NCBI GenBank assembly: GCA_964511015.1
Contig: CAZEDX010000008.1
Location: 23,016 to 87,015 of the forward strand
Source: FEN-1099 sp964511015
GTDB lineage: Bacteria > Lernaellota > Lernaellaia > Lernaellales > Lernaellaceae
Length of the DNA: 64,000 bases
Reading direction: 5' to 3'
Position 1 is the first letter of the stretch; every line of letters starts with the position of its first letter. The position numbers and the translations under genes were made by a program. Positions 18,155 through 26,265 of this stretch are shown here, piece by piece. A model generated the notes under the pieces. The model made no database searches. It worked only from the letters and a program-made list of their open reading frames with translations, and was not told the origin of the DNA.

Positions 18155-20482
18155 CTAGTAGCCGTAGCGTGAGCGACGACGCCGCTTCTTCTTCTTGCCT
18201 TCGGCCGAATAGTAGTAATAGTACGAATAGTAGCCGTAGTCGTACTTGTAGCCGGCGAAGATGTTGTTGGTGACGATTCCCAACAGATTGGCTTTGACCT
18301 TCTCCAGCAAATCGATGGCCCGCACGACGCCTGAGGCGCGGCTGCGGCCGAGTTCGACCACCAGCAATGTTGCATCAACCGCGGAATTGAGCACGGCGGC
18401 ATCGGTCACCGCCAGCACCGGCGGGCTGTCGAACAGGATCATATCGAATTCGCGGCTCAGCTCGGCCAGCAAGTCTTTCATTTGCTTACTGCCCAACATC
18501 TCCGTCGGGTTTGGCGGAATCGGGCCGGACGGAATGACGAAGAGGTTGTCGGTGCCCGTGCGACGCAACACGTCGCGCCAACTTGCTTCGTGCGAAAGCA
18601 CGGTGGTCAGACCCGGGTCGCGGTCGAATTCAAAGAAGTTGTGGACGTTCGGCTTGCGCAAATCGCAATCGATCAGCAATGTCTTGCGTTCGATGTTGGC
18701 CATGGTCAGCGCGAGGTTGCAGACGATGGTCGACTTGCCTTCGCTCGGACCAGCGCTGGTGATCAACAGTGAACACAGCTTGCGGTCGGGATCGGCAAAA
18801 TGGATGTTTGTGCGCAAGGTGCGGAAGGCTTCCGAAATCGGGCTCTTCGGACTATGTTGGGTGACCAACGCTGCCGACGCTGTGCGCGACCCTTCGAACT
18901 CCTTTTCCTTACGGTAGTCCGGAATACGCGGGATGACGCCGTAGATCGGCCGGTTCACGAAGCGCTCGACTTCTTCGATCGACTTGAGCGAGTCGTCGAT
19001 AAATTCGAGAAAGAATGCCAAGCCCAAGGCCAGCAGCAGGCCCGCCACCAGGCCGAGCAACAGGTTCAAGCGCACGTTCGGTTTGATCGGGGTCTTGGGC
19101 GTGACCGCCAGGTCGATGACGCGTATATTGCCGATGGTCGACGCCTTGGCGATTCGCGTCTCCTCGTGTTTCTGCAGCAGGAACGTGTAGATCTGGCTGG
19201 TGACCTCACTCGATCGCATGAGACCGGCGAGCGCGCGTTCCTTCTCGGGTAGATTGCTGACCTGCTCGGTGTACGCATCGATGATGCCGCTCAGTCGCGT
19301 AAGGCGCGACTGCATGTTCGAAACCGTTTCCACCAGTACTTGTTCGATCTGTTTGCCGACGGCGGCGATTTCGCTGTTGACGGCCTGCACTTCCGGCGCG
19401 TTTTCGGTCAAGTCGGACAACAGCGAGCCCTTCTTGGCTTTCAACTCGGCGAGCTTCATGCCCAGGCTGGTCAGCACCGTGTCTTCTGTCGACGACATGC
19501 TCGGCAACGACAACTGCTCCACACCTTGGTTGTGGAATGTATCGAGCATGGTACGGTACTTAAATAGCTCGATCTGCAACTGCGCGCGTTGCACTTCGAA
19601 TTTCGCCACTGCGTCAATCAGCGCATTCGATTCCTGCGACAGCGCAGCGATCTTGTTCTCTTGCTTATAGCGGCGCAGATCGTCTTCCGAAAGGTCGAGA
19701 CTGTCACGGACGACATCAAGTTGCGACTCGATGAAACCCAGCATCAACGACGCTTCGCGGCTTTTTTCATCGATGTTCTGTTGCCGGTACACTTCCACCG
19801 TCTGGTTGACGATATCCCGCGCCAATTCCGGAAACTGGCTGCGGTAATCGATCTTGACGATGTTGGTTTTGTCGCCGACCTCGGTCACGCCGAGATTGTT
19901 CTGCACCATCATCACGGTCGCGTCGAACGGCCGCTGCACGAACTTGAACCAGGCTGCCTTCTTCGGCATCGCGGTGGTTTCCAACTCAAAATGGAGTCCG
20001 GCGCCGCGACATCCGTTGGTGGCATCGCCGATCGCCAGTTGATCGCCCTTGTAGCGAACGGCAAAGCGCCCATGGTCGTCGATGAATTCGACTTCCAGGG
20101 TCTTGCCGCGCCGTTCCGGGCTAAGGTTCACGTTCTTTAGCAGGATCTTCAGGTCGGGTGACTGTTCGACTACCATCACGTCAAGATTGAGGTTGCGCAC
20201 CACCGCTTCCGCCACACTGCGGCTGCGAATGATTTCCATTTCGGCGGCCACGGGATTGGAACGGTTGAGTCGCATCAACTCCTTGAGCAAGAGGTTCTCG
20301 GTGGCTTCCTCTTTGATCTGCACCATCGAAAACGCTTCATAGATGGGCGTCATCAAGAAGGTATGCACCGCGACGCTGATCACAACGGCAAGGAAAGTAA
20401 GGATCGCCACGATGCGGCGGCGGTAGAGCACGCGCAAATAGTCAGCAATGCCAACATCGGCGGTCCGTTGACGCAGTTCCAT
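18155..20482 (-). CDS. Wzc-like polysaccharide co-polymerase and tyrosine autokinase
   Basis: 775 residues; controls chain length and export of an exopolysaccharide. A Wzz domain with a first transmembrane helix at ~25-48, a long periplasmic coiled-coil stretch (~200-420), and a second helix at ~450-475 (LLLGLVAGLLLALGLAFFLE). The cytoplasmic BY-kinase has Walker A GPSEGKST (~575), Walker A' LLIDCDLRKPN and Walker B MILFDSPP. The C-terminus is a tyrosine cluster (YDYGYYSYYYYYSAEG) followed by a very basic KKKKRRRRSR run: the usual autophosphorylation tail. Five bases separate it from the Wza stop. Confidence 0.93.
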   Translation of the reverse strand: MELRQRTADVGIADYLRVLYRRRIVAILTFLAVVISVAVHTFLMTPIYEAFSMVQIKEEATENLLLKELMRLNRSNPVAAEMEIIRSRSVAEAVVRNLNLDVMVVEQSPDLKILLKNVNLSPERRGKTLEVEFIDDHGRFAVRYKGDQLAIGDATNGCRGAGLHFELETTAMPKKAAWFKFVQRPFDATVMMVQNNLGVTEVGDKTNIVKIDYRSQFPELARDIVNQTVEVYRQQNIDEKSREASLMLGFIESQLDVVRDSLDLSEDDLRRYKQENKIAALSQESNALIDAVAKFEVQRAQLQIELFKYRTMLDTFHNQGVEQLSLPSMSSTEDTVLTSLGMKLAELKAKKGSLLSDLTENAPEVQAVNSEIAAVGKQIEQVLVETVSNMQSRLTRLSGIIDAYTEQVSNLPEKERALAGLMRSSEVTSQIYTFLLQKHEETRIAKASTIGNIRVIDLAVTPKTPIKPNVRLNLLLGLVAGLLLALGLAFFLEFIDDSLKSIEEVERFVNRPIYGVIPRIPDYRKEKEFEGSRTASAALVTQHSPKSPISEAFRTLRTNIHFADPDRKLCSLLITSAGPSEGKSTIVCNLALTMANIERKTLLIDCDLRKPNVHNFFEFDRDPGLTTVLSHEASWRDVLRRTGTDNLFVIPSGPIPPNPTEMLGSKQMKDLLAELSREFDMILFDSPPVLAVTDAAVLNSAVDATLLVVELGRSRASGVVRAIDLLEKVKANLLGIVTNNIFAGYKYDYGYYSYYYYYSAEGKKKKRRRRSRYGY

Positions 20483-20487
20483 TCCGA

Positions 20488-21552
20488 CTACCTATTGCGG
20501 GTCAAGGAATCGATGGCGGCGGCATCCACCACGATCCGGCTGAGGTTGGGGAGCAACTGGCCAAGCACGCGGTCCCACTTGGTCAGCCCGCCGGCCGGCA
20601 CGAACACGATGTCGCCGTTGCGCAAGAACGCAACATCCGGTTTGTGGCCGTGCAGGATATCGTCGTAGTTGATCGTATACACCTGCGGATTGGCGAGCCC
20701 GCCGCGAATGACCTTGATCGCGCGCTTGTAGGCGGTGATCTCGTTGAAGCCGCCGGCCGCGCTGATTGCCTCCGAGAGGCTCATCCGGCGGTTGCGCATC
20801 GGCACTGCTGCAGCGCGGTTCACTTCACCCAACACGAAGATCTTCATGTCTTCCACGCTGGGCAGATAGATCACGTCGCCGTCGGCAACCGGCAGGTTTT
20901 GGCTCGTATCACCCTGCTGGAAAAGCGTGAAGAAGTTGATCGGCACTACCAGCCCTTGCCGCAGCAGACAGGCGCCTTCCAGATTGGCCTTTTCCGTCGG
21001 CCCACCACCCACGGCCACGGCCTCTAACACGGTCGTGGTGGCGGTCACCGGGTACATGCCGGGTTTGGTGACTTGACCCAGCAAGTAGTACATCTTGCTG
21101 GCGTATTCCAGAATTTCGATGTCGACCTGCGGGTTGCGCAGCACCTGCCCAAGCTTTTCGACAATGTACGCCTGTAATTCGGCCACACTCATGCCGTCCG
21201 CTTGAATATTGCCGACCAACGGCATGAACAGGATGCCGTCGGGGCGAATGCGGGTTTCCTTGCTCAGATCGGGTCGGCTCCAAACAGTGATTTTGAGCTT
21301 GTCTTCCGGACCCAGGCGGTAGACATCGCGCCGCTGCCGTGCGCTATCCACCATGCCGCGCACGCGTTCGCGCAGTGCCTGGTCGTCTTCAGGAGAAGCG
21401 CCCTGTTGCCACCACGCGTCATCCGGCTGCATACCAGGCTGGTTGGGACCGTTGGCGGTGGAGGTCTCGCATCCCGGCGCGCCCAGAACAAGACACACCA
21501 TACCGGCGAGAATCACGGCGATCAGAAGTCGTATCGAGATGGTTAATCGCAT
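20488..21552 (-). CDS. Wza-like polysaccharide export outer-membrane lipoprotein
   Basis: 354 residues. Signal peptide ending LVLGAPGC (lipobox). Poly_export domain at ~75-160 (YRLGPEDKLKITVW, GILFMPLVGNI, GMSVAELQAYI), then two SLBB domains (YLLGQVTKPGMYPV; IFVLGEVNRAAAVP with LSEAISAAGGF). Forms the outer-membrane channel for the polymer whose length the neighbouring Wzc sets. First gene of the set, preceded by its own promoter-like sequence. Confidence 0.92.
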   Translation of the reverse strand: MRLTISIRLLIAVILAGMVCLVLGAPGCETSTANGPNQPGMQPDDAWWQQGASPEDDQALRERVRGMVDSARQRRDVYRLGPEDKLKITVWSRPDLSKETRIRPDGILFMPLVGNIQADGMSVAELQAYIVEKLGQVLRNPQVDIEILEYASKMYYLLGQVTKPGMYPVTATTTVLEAVAVGGGPTEKANLEGACLLRQGLVVPINFFTLFQQGDTSQNLPVADGDVIYLPSVEDMKIFVLGEVNRAAAVPMRNRRMSLSEAISAAGGFNEITAYKRAIKVIRGGLANPQVYTINYDDILHGHKPDVAFLRNGDIVFVPAGGLTKWDRVLGQLLPNLSRIVVDAAAIDSLTRNR

Positions 21553-21558
21553 GACAAT

Positions 21559-21588
21559 CTATTAAACCGGTTATTTGCAACTTTGCAA
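21559..21588 (-). promoter_or_regulatory. promoter of the exopolysaccharide gene set, short or no leader
   Basis: On the minus strand TTGCAA (21588-21583), 18 bases, then TAATAG (21564-21559), ending 6 bases before the ATG of the Wza-like gene; GATTGTC before the ATG has no ribosome site. TTGCAA occurs twice, 8 bases apart, and could be an operator half-site. The site fills the 48-base gap after tatC. Confidence 0.4.
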
Positions 21589-21600
21589 GCAGGAAGACAA

Positions 21601-22446
21601 TTATCCGGCAAGTTGACCGTCCTGTGGTTCGTTATCTTCAGCTGGTGGCGCCATCGGTTTCTTCTTGCCAAACAGGGCAACCGAAGCCACGCCGGCCAGG
21701 TACAAGATTGTTAACGGCACTCCCAGGCCGATCTGGGAAACGATATCGGGCGGCGTCAGCACCGCCGCGACGACAAAAATCAGCACCAACGCCCAACGTA
21801 AGCCGCGCAGCAGCTGTTTGGCCGTCACCAGCCCCATACGGCCCAGGATGAACATTACCAGCGGCAGTTGGAATGCCGCGCCAAACGCCAGCATCAACCC
21901 GACCGCAAAGGAAAAGTACTCGCGCGTACTGATGAGCGCTTTCAAGTAATCACTGGTGAAGTTGCCGATGAAGTAGGTCAGACCGATAGGAAAAATCTCA
22001 AAATAGCCAAAAGCCCCGCCGACAACGAACAACAGCGAGCCAATGCCGACGAAGGCCATCAGAAAGCGCTGTTCGCCCCGATGCAGGCCAGACCAGACAA
22101 AACGTCCGAGGAAATACATCCAGAACGGTGTAGCCGCCAGGAAGCCGGCAAAAAGGCCGACCTTCATGTAGGTCACAAAACCCTCCGGCGGCGATGTGAA
22201 GATCAACCGCTGGTCAAGGCCCAGTCGCGCGTAGACCTCCATAATCGGTAGCGTGAGCACACGAAAGATGTCAGCCGAAAAATAGATTCCGACACCAGTA
22301 AACACGCCGATCGAAATCATGCTGTACAACAACGCGCGGCGCAGTTCGGACAGATGTTCGAGAATGCCCATGTTCCCGTCAGGAACAGGCACCGGAGGTA
22401 GCTGTTTCTCCTTCTCCGGAGTATCAACCGGGGGCTGTTCGCTCAC
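21601..22446 (-). CDS. tatC: Sec-independent protein translocase TatC
   Basis: 281 residues with six transmembrane segments. Family landmarks: HLSELRRALLYSM at the first helix, a TPFWMYFLGRFVWSGLHRGEQR block in the first cytoplasmic loop region, SFAVGLMLAFGAAFQLP and VVAAVLTPPD near the end. It recognises twin-arginine signal peptides and forms the translocase with TatB/TatA. It lies 5 bases after tatB. A likely client within the window is the Tat-signal phosphatase at 40896-42917. Confidence 0.95.
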   Translation of the reverse strand: MSEQPPVDTPEKEKQLPPVPVPDGNMGILEHLSELRRALLYSMISIGVFTGVGIYFSADIFRVLTLPIMEVYARLGLDQRLIFTSPPEGFVTYMKVGLFAGFLAATPFWMYFLGRFVWSGLHRGEQRFLMAFVGIGSLLFVVGGAFGYFEIFPIGLTYFIGNFTSDYLKALISTREYFSFAVGLMLAFGAAFQLPLVMFILGRMGLVTAKQLLRGLRWALVLIFVVAAVLTPPDIVSQIGLGVPLTILYLAGVASVALFGKKKPMAPPAEDNEPQDGQLAG

Positions 22447-22451
22447 GATTG

Positions 22452-22793
22452 CTACTCCTCGCCCGGTTCGGAGGAAACGGGAGAAGAACTCGTCGATCTT
22501 ACTTCGACCTGTTCGACAGGTGATTCGGATTGGTCATAGGCTGGACCGCCAGACGGTGGCGCCGACGGCGGAATCGGCGGACGCACATTCGGCCCAGTCC
22601 GACGCTCACGGTCGGCCATCTCGATTTGGCGAATTTCCATGTTGATTTCGCGCTGTAGAGTCAGCATCAAATGCCGCAACCAGGCGACAGTCCGACCCAG
22701 CGTTCGCGCCGCTTTGGGCAAATTGCCGGGCCCGACCACCATCAGGGCGACGATCAGGATCAGGATAATCTCGCCGAAACCGACGTCGAACAT
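22452..22793 (-). CDS. tatB: Sec-independent protein translocase TatB/TatA family
   Basis: 113 residues. Short N-terminal helix MFDVGFGEIILILIVALMV, the Gly-Pro hinge (VGPGNLPKAARTLGR), an amphipathic helix (LQREINMEIRQIE) and a long Pro/Ser-rich tail. The GEIILILIVALMVVGP pattern and the length fit TatB rather than TatA. ATG 22793 has an AAGGGG ribosome site; an apparent extension to 22862 is not needed. Cotranscribed with tatC. Confidence 0.88.
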   Translation of the reverse strand: MFDVGFGEIILILIVALMVVGPGNLPKAARTLGRTVAWLRHLMLTLQREINMEIRQIEMADRERRTGPNVRPPIPPSAPPSGGPAYDQSESPVEQVEVRSTSSSPVSSEPGEE

Positions 22794-22879
22794 GTTACCC
22801 CTTTGCGCAATTCGTTCCGGCCTGCAGCAGGTGAAGCTATCGCTAGCGTTGGTGGGTGTCAATGACGAAAGGGGGCGTG

Positions 22880-23869
22880 CTACAGGATCGCGCGCAGATT
22901 GCTCACCGGCGTTTGAATCGAGGCAAGCTGGTCACCTCCGCCAAGCTGGGCTTGGGTGCGCGCGTCGGCCGCGATGTGAATCAGCTCGTCGTGCCCTTTC
23001 ACCGGAAAGTGGCGGGGGTGATAGCAAGAAACGCCGATCGACAGTGAAATTCGGAACGGATAGTCACCAGCGCGGATCTCGCGGTTGCGCAACATGACCA
23101 ACAAGCGCTCGGCCAGTTCGCGCGCCCCATTGAGCGAGGTGTGCGGCAAAATCAAGAAAAAGCTGTCGATGTCAAAATGGCCGAGGATATCGAAGATGCG
23201 CTTGCGGTTCTCGAGAACACGGGCCACCCCCCGCGCCACGCGGTCAGCCGATTCAGTACCCTGCAACTCGCGTAACGCCGGCAAGCCATCAACGCTGATC
23301 AGCATAAAGGCTAGATCGGCGCCGTGGCGCTTGGTCCGCTCCCATTCGGCGCGCAACAACCGGTCGAGATGATTGCGGCGGTACAAGCCCGTGGTCGGAT
23401 CGGTAACCTGATTGTCCCGGATCTGGCGGTTGGCCAACTCGAGGTAGGCATTGCGCCGGCGTAGGTCTTCGCTCGACTTGGCCAGAGTAAATGCCTTTTT
23501 GTGTAGTTCGAGAGTAATGTCGGCGAAATTACGACCGGCCTGCTGTACCGACTCGGCAACAAGCACGGCGCCGTTCCGGTCGCGGAAGAATGAGGCGATT
23601 AGATCTACCCGTCGATCATTCGCGTCCCGCGCGGCCAGCATTTCCCCGGTGAAACGCCCGCTCTCCACCGCACGATCAGTATGGCCTTCAGGATCCATGA
23701 TCAGAATCTGGTACAGTCCGCGGCCAACGAGTTCTTCCGGTGGGAAACCGAGCGCGGCGACACACCCTTGCCCTGCTTCAACCACCTTTAGCTCGTTGTC
23801 GAGTCGCAGAACTACCAAACGAGGATTACTCACCAGGTAGTCCCACACAAACTGAAATAGTTTTTCCAT
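22880..23869 (-). CDS. PAS-GGDEF protein with a degenerate GGDEF site
   Basis: 329 residues. PAS sensor domain at ~15-120 (VEAGQGCVAALGFPPEELVGR), a helical linker, then a GGDEF domain from DPTTGLYRRNHLD (~165). The GGDEF signature itself is replaced: residues 233-237 read DIDSF, and the metal/substrate loop after SVDGL is also altered. The closing LSIGVSCYH strand is intact. The fold is therefore kept while diguanylate cyclase activity is probably lost; it could bind GTP or c-di-GMP or act as a scaffold. The 135 bases upstream (23870-24004) are strikingly AT-rich for this genome and probably hold its promoter. Confidence 0.82.
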   Translation of the reverse strand: MEKLFQFVWDYLVSNPRLVVLRLDNELKVVEAGQGCVAALGFPPEELVGRGLYQILIMDPEGHTDRAVESGRFTGEMLAARDANDRRVDLIASFFRDRNGAVLVAESVQQAGRNFADITLELHKKAFTLAKSSEDLRRRNAYLELANRQIRDNQVTDPTTGLYRRNHLDRLLRAEWERTKRHGADLAFMLISVDGLPALRELQGTESADRVARGVARVLENRKRIFDILGHFDIDSFFLILPHTSLNGARELAERLLVMLRNREIRAGDYPFRISLSIGVSCYHPRHFPVKGHDELIHIAADARTQAQLGGGDQLASIQTPVSNLRAIL

Positions 23870-24004
23870 CGTTACCGCCGCTGTAACAGCACCTGTCTAA
23901 TTGTTCGGCTAGAACGCGCGTTCTCTTGACCGGATTCTAAGCACCACCATATCGTAGAAATACATAATAAATACAATTGGTTACAATTAAGTATAAGTGT
24001 TAAA

Positions 24005-24784
24005 CTATTCAGTTACTTTCTTGGGACCAACGGTTTTGGACACTTCGACCGCCACCGGTTCCGCCTGCACTGTGGCCTGCTCTGCCGGCCCTAGTGTCTT
24101 TTCTTCCACCGGCGTTGGCGACACCAAGCCCATTTCCATTTCAAATTGCTTGAGTAGCTCGTTGGCCTGGATCTTTTGGGCCTCTTTCTCGATTTCGATG
24201 CCGGCGATATCGACATTGTCCAAGGCCATGGACATCTTGGCTTGGTTCAGCGCCGCTTCCTTGTTGACGCGCTCGATCATTTCGTCGTGAGTCTGGTCGA
24301 TGCCGCCGATTTCAAAGGTCTGCATTGCATCGGCCACTTGTTTCTGCCAGGCGCTCTGGCGGTGCGTCGCGATTGCGCGTTGCACTTCTTCGATCTTGCG
24401 CTTTTTCTCGATCATGAAGGCCTCTTTTACCTTCAGCGCTTTCTCGTAGGCTTCGCGGCTGACCTTGAGCTGACCTTCGTCACTGGCCGCCTCGGCGGTC
24501 ATCGCTTCCAACGTAGTGGCGAAATTCAGAGCGAGATCGCGTCGGCCACCTTGTAGCGCTGCCTTGATCTTGGCCTTGAGCTCGTCGATCTTGGTTTGCC
24601 GGGCCCGTTGCCGGTTTTCGATCAATGTGACATTCGCTTTGATCATCGCGATCGACTGATTCATCTTCGGCACTTGATCGTTCATATCTCGGATGTTCTG
24701 CCGCAAGATCTTTTCCGGATCTTCCAGCGATTCCATGGCCCCACCAAAGATGCTGCGTAGCCACCGCACAAACCGTGCAAACAT
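24005..24784 (-). CDS. PspA/IM30 (ESCRT-III-like) family protein
   Basis: 259 residues, almost entirely helical. Opens with the amphipathic membrane-binding helix (MFARFVRWLRSIFGGAMESLEDPEKIL), then long coiled coils as in PspA/Vipp1 (LKVSREAYEKALKVKEAF), and ends with a Pro/Val/Glu tail (residues ~215-259) that is likely unfolded. Protects or remodels the inner membrane under stress. GGGAGG ribosome site before ATG 24784. No PspF or PspBC neighbours, so its control is probably different from the enterobacterial one. Confidence 0.85.
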   Translation of the reverse strand: MFARFVRWLRSIFGGAMESLEDPEKILRQNIRDMNDQVPKMNQSIAMIKANVTLIENRQRARQTKIDELKAKIKAALQGGRRDLALNFATTLEAMTAEAASDEGQLKVSREAYEKALKVKEAFMIEKKRKIEEVQRAIATHRQSAWQKQVADAMQTFEIGGIDQTHDEMIERVNKEAALNQAKMSMALDNVDIAGIEIEKEAQKIQANELLKQFEMEMGLVSPTPVEEKTLGPAEQATVQAEPVAVEVSKTVGPKKVTE

Positions 24785-24953
24785 GTTAGCCTCCCACGGA
24801 GATGCGAATTCGCAATGAGATTTCCTTCTTCTTACCTGTTGTCCAAGCCAGGGGTCAAGCGCACTCGCCAGGGGCGTCCGCCAACTTGCGCGGGCTCGGC
24901 CCCAACGCTACCATTACCCGATCGAAAATCGCCGGAAATCAGGACCTTTCACC

Positions 24954-26249
24954 GTGACACCGACCTCGGAACATCGAGAGCGCCAACGGCTGCGTCAGCG
25001 AATCATGTTCACCATCGTTGTCGTCGTTTTCCTGCTGGTCTTCGTGACGATCATTCTCGGACAACTGGAAACGCGGAAGGTGGTTGATTCCAGCGGGGAA
25101 CAGGAACAGGTCGTCCATCTCCCGAAAGACTGGCTGTACACCGAAGACACGGCGTCCGGAACAGTCTACCGGTTCAACGACAAGTACATGTTGCGGCGGT
25201 CATTTCCGGTAACCAAGGCGGCCGGCACGGTCCGGATCATTCTTACGGGAGAGTCGTTCATGATGGGATCCCCCTGGGTGATTCAGGACGGCGACCCGAA
25301 CATCACCGGGGGCATTCCGGATTGGCTGCAAGCTGAATTCGCATGGCGATTCCCAAACGCTCGCTTTGAAATCATCAATGCGGCCGTGGGGGCGCAGAAT
25401 TCCACTCGCGTGCGGGAAATTGTCGAACGGATGGTTCAGGTCGAACCTGATCTGATGATCGTCGCAACCGGCAACAACGAGGGATACGTGCCGCCCTCAC
25501 GTGTCAATGAACTGTTGCGGGAGTGGGTCGTCTATCGCGTGCTGAAGAAGGCGTTGATCCGCCCACCGCGGATTGACGAACGTTCATTCTTTACCCCCCA
25601 GGATCCGGAAACGAAAAAGATCGAGGATCAGTTTCAGGAAAACATCCGGTCGATAATCGCCGCTTGCCGCGGGGCCAAGGTGCCGCTTTTGTTCTGCACC
25701 TTGCCAATTAACTGGACATATCGTGGTCCGGATCCTGGTGTACATGGCGTTTCGGGCAAGCCTGAAACCGATCCCCATCTGCAGCGAGGCCGCGAGTTGC
25801 TGAAAACGGGGGATTTGAACGGGGCGGCGCAAGAGTTGTCACAGGCGACGAACCAGGGCTATGCCGCATTGTACCTGGCCGAGATCCAAGAACGGCTCGG
25901 GCAAATCGACATGGCGCGCCAACTCTACCGCCTGCATGTTCAACTGGTACCCAACAACCGCACGCGCCCGTCATTCAATGAGTTCGTTCGCCGAACCACC
26001 AAACAACAAGGTGTGCCACTGGTCGATCTCGAACGGGCTGCCGACCGGCTTGCCGGCGCGGCGATTGTGCCCCCGGATTTCTATTGGGACTACTGCCATC
26101 TGACCAAACACGGCTACTATCAAATGATGCTGGAAATCGAGGCCGAATTGTTGCGCCGGCGCCTCTTGCCGGCCACTTTGGGAAACCCTCAACCCGCTCC
26201 CACCCATGATGAATTGGTGGCGCGCGATCAAAAGCTGGCGGGACAGTAA
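24954..26249 (+). CDS. membrane-anchored SGNH/GDSL-like hydrolase
   Basis: 431 residues. GTG start with AGGAC upstream. One N-terminal helix (~17-40) anchors it, with the rest outside the cytoplasm. The SGNH blocks are LTGESFMMG (Ser ~100), the Gly block at AAVGAQNS, ATGNNEG (Asn ~165) and YWDYCHLT (Asp-x-x-His ~375). Between them, residues ~275-325 look like a TPR-type helical insert (LQRGRELLKTGDLNGAAQEL). Likely an esterase/acetyl-transfer enzyme on an envelope glycan. The next gene begins 16 bases later; a second SGNH protein is encoded convergently at 27875-28954. Confidence 0.78.
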   Translation: MTPTSEHRERQRLRQRIMFTIVVVVFLLVFVTIILGQLETRKVVDSSGEQEQVVHLPKDWLYTEDTASGTVYRFNDKYMLRRSFPVTKAAGTVRIILTGESFMMGSPWVIQDGDPNITGGIPDWLQAEFAWRFPNARFEIINAAVGAQNSTRVREIVERMVQVEPDLMIVATGNNEGYVPPSRVNELLREWVVYRVLKKALIRPPRIDERSFFTPQDPETKKIEDQFQENIRSIIAACRGAKVPLLFCTLPINWTYRGPDPGVHGVSGKPETDPHLQRGRELLKTGDLNGAAQELSQATNQGYAALYLAEIQERLGQIDMARQLYRLHVQLVPNNRTRPSFNEFVRRTTKQQGVPLVDLERAADRLAGAAIVPPDFYWDYCHLTKHGYYQMMLEIEAELLRRRLLPATLGNPQPAPTHDELVARDQKLAGQ

Positions 26250-26265
26250 GGAGTAGCTGATTCTG

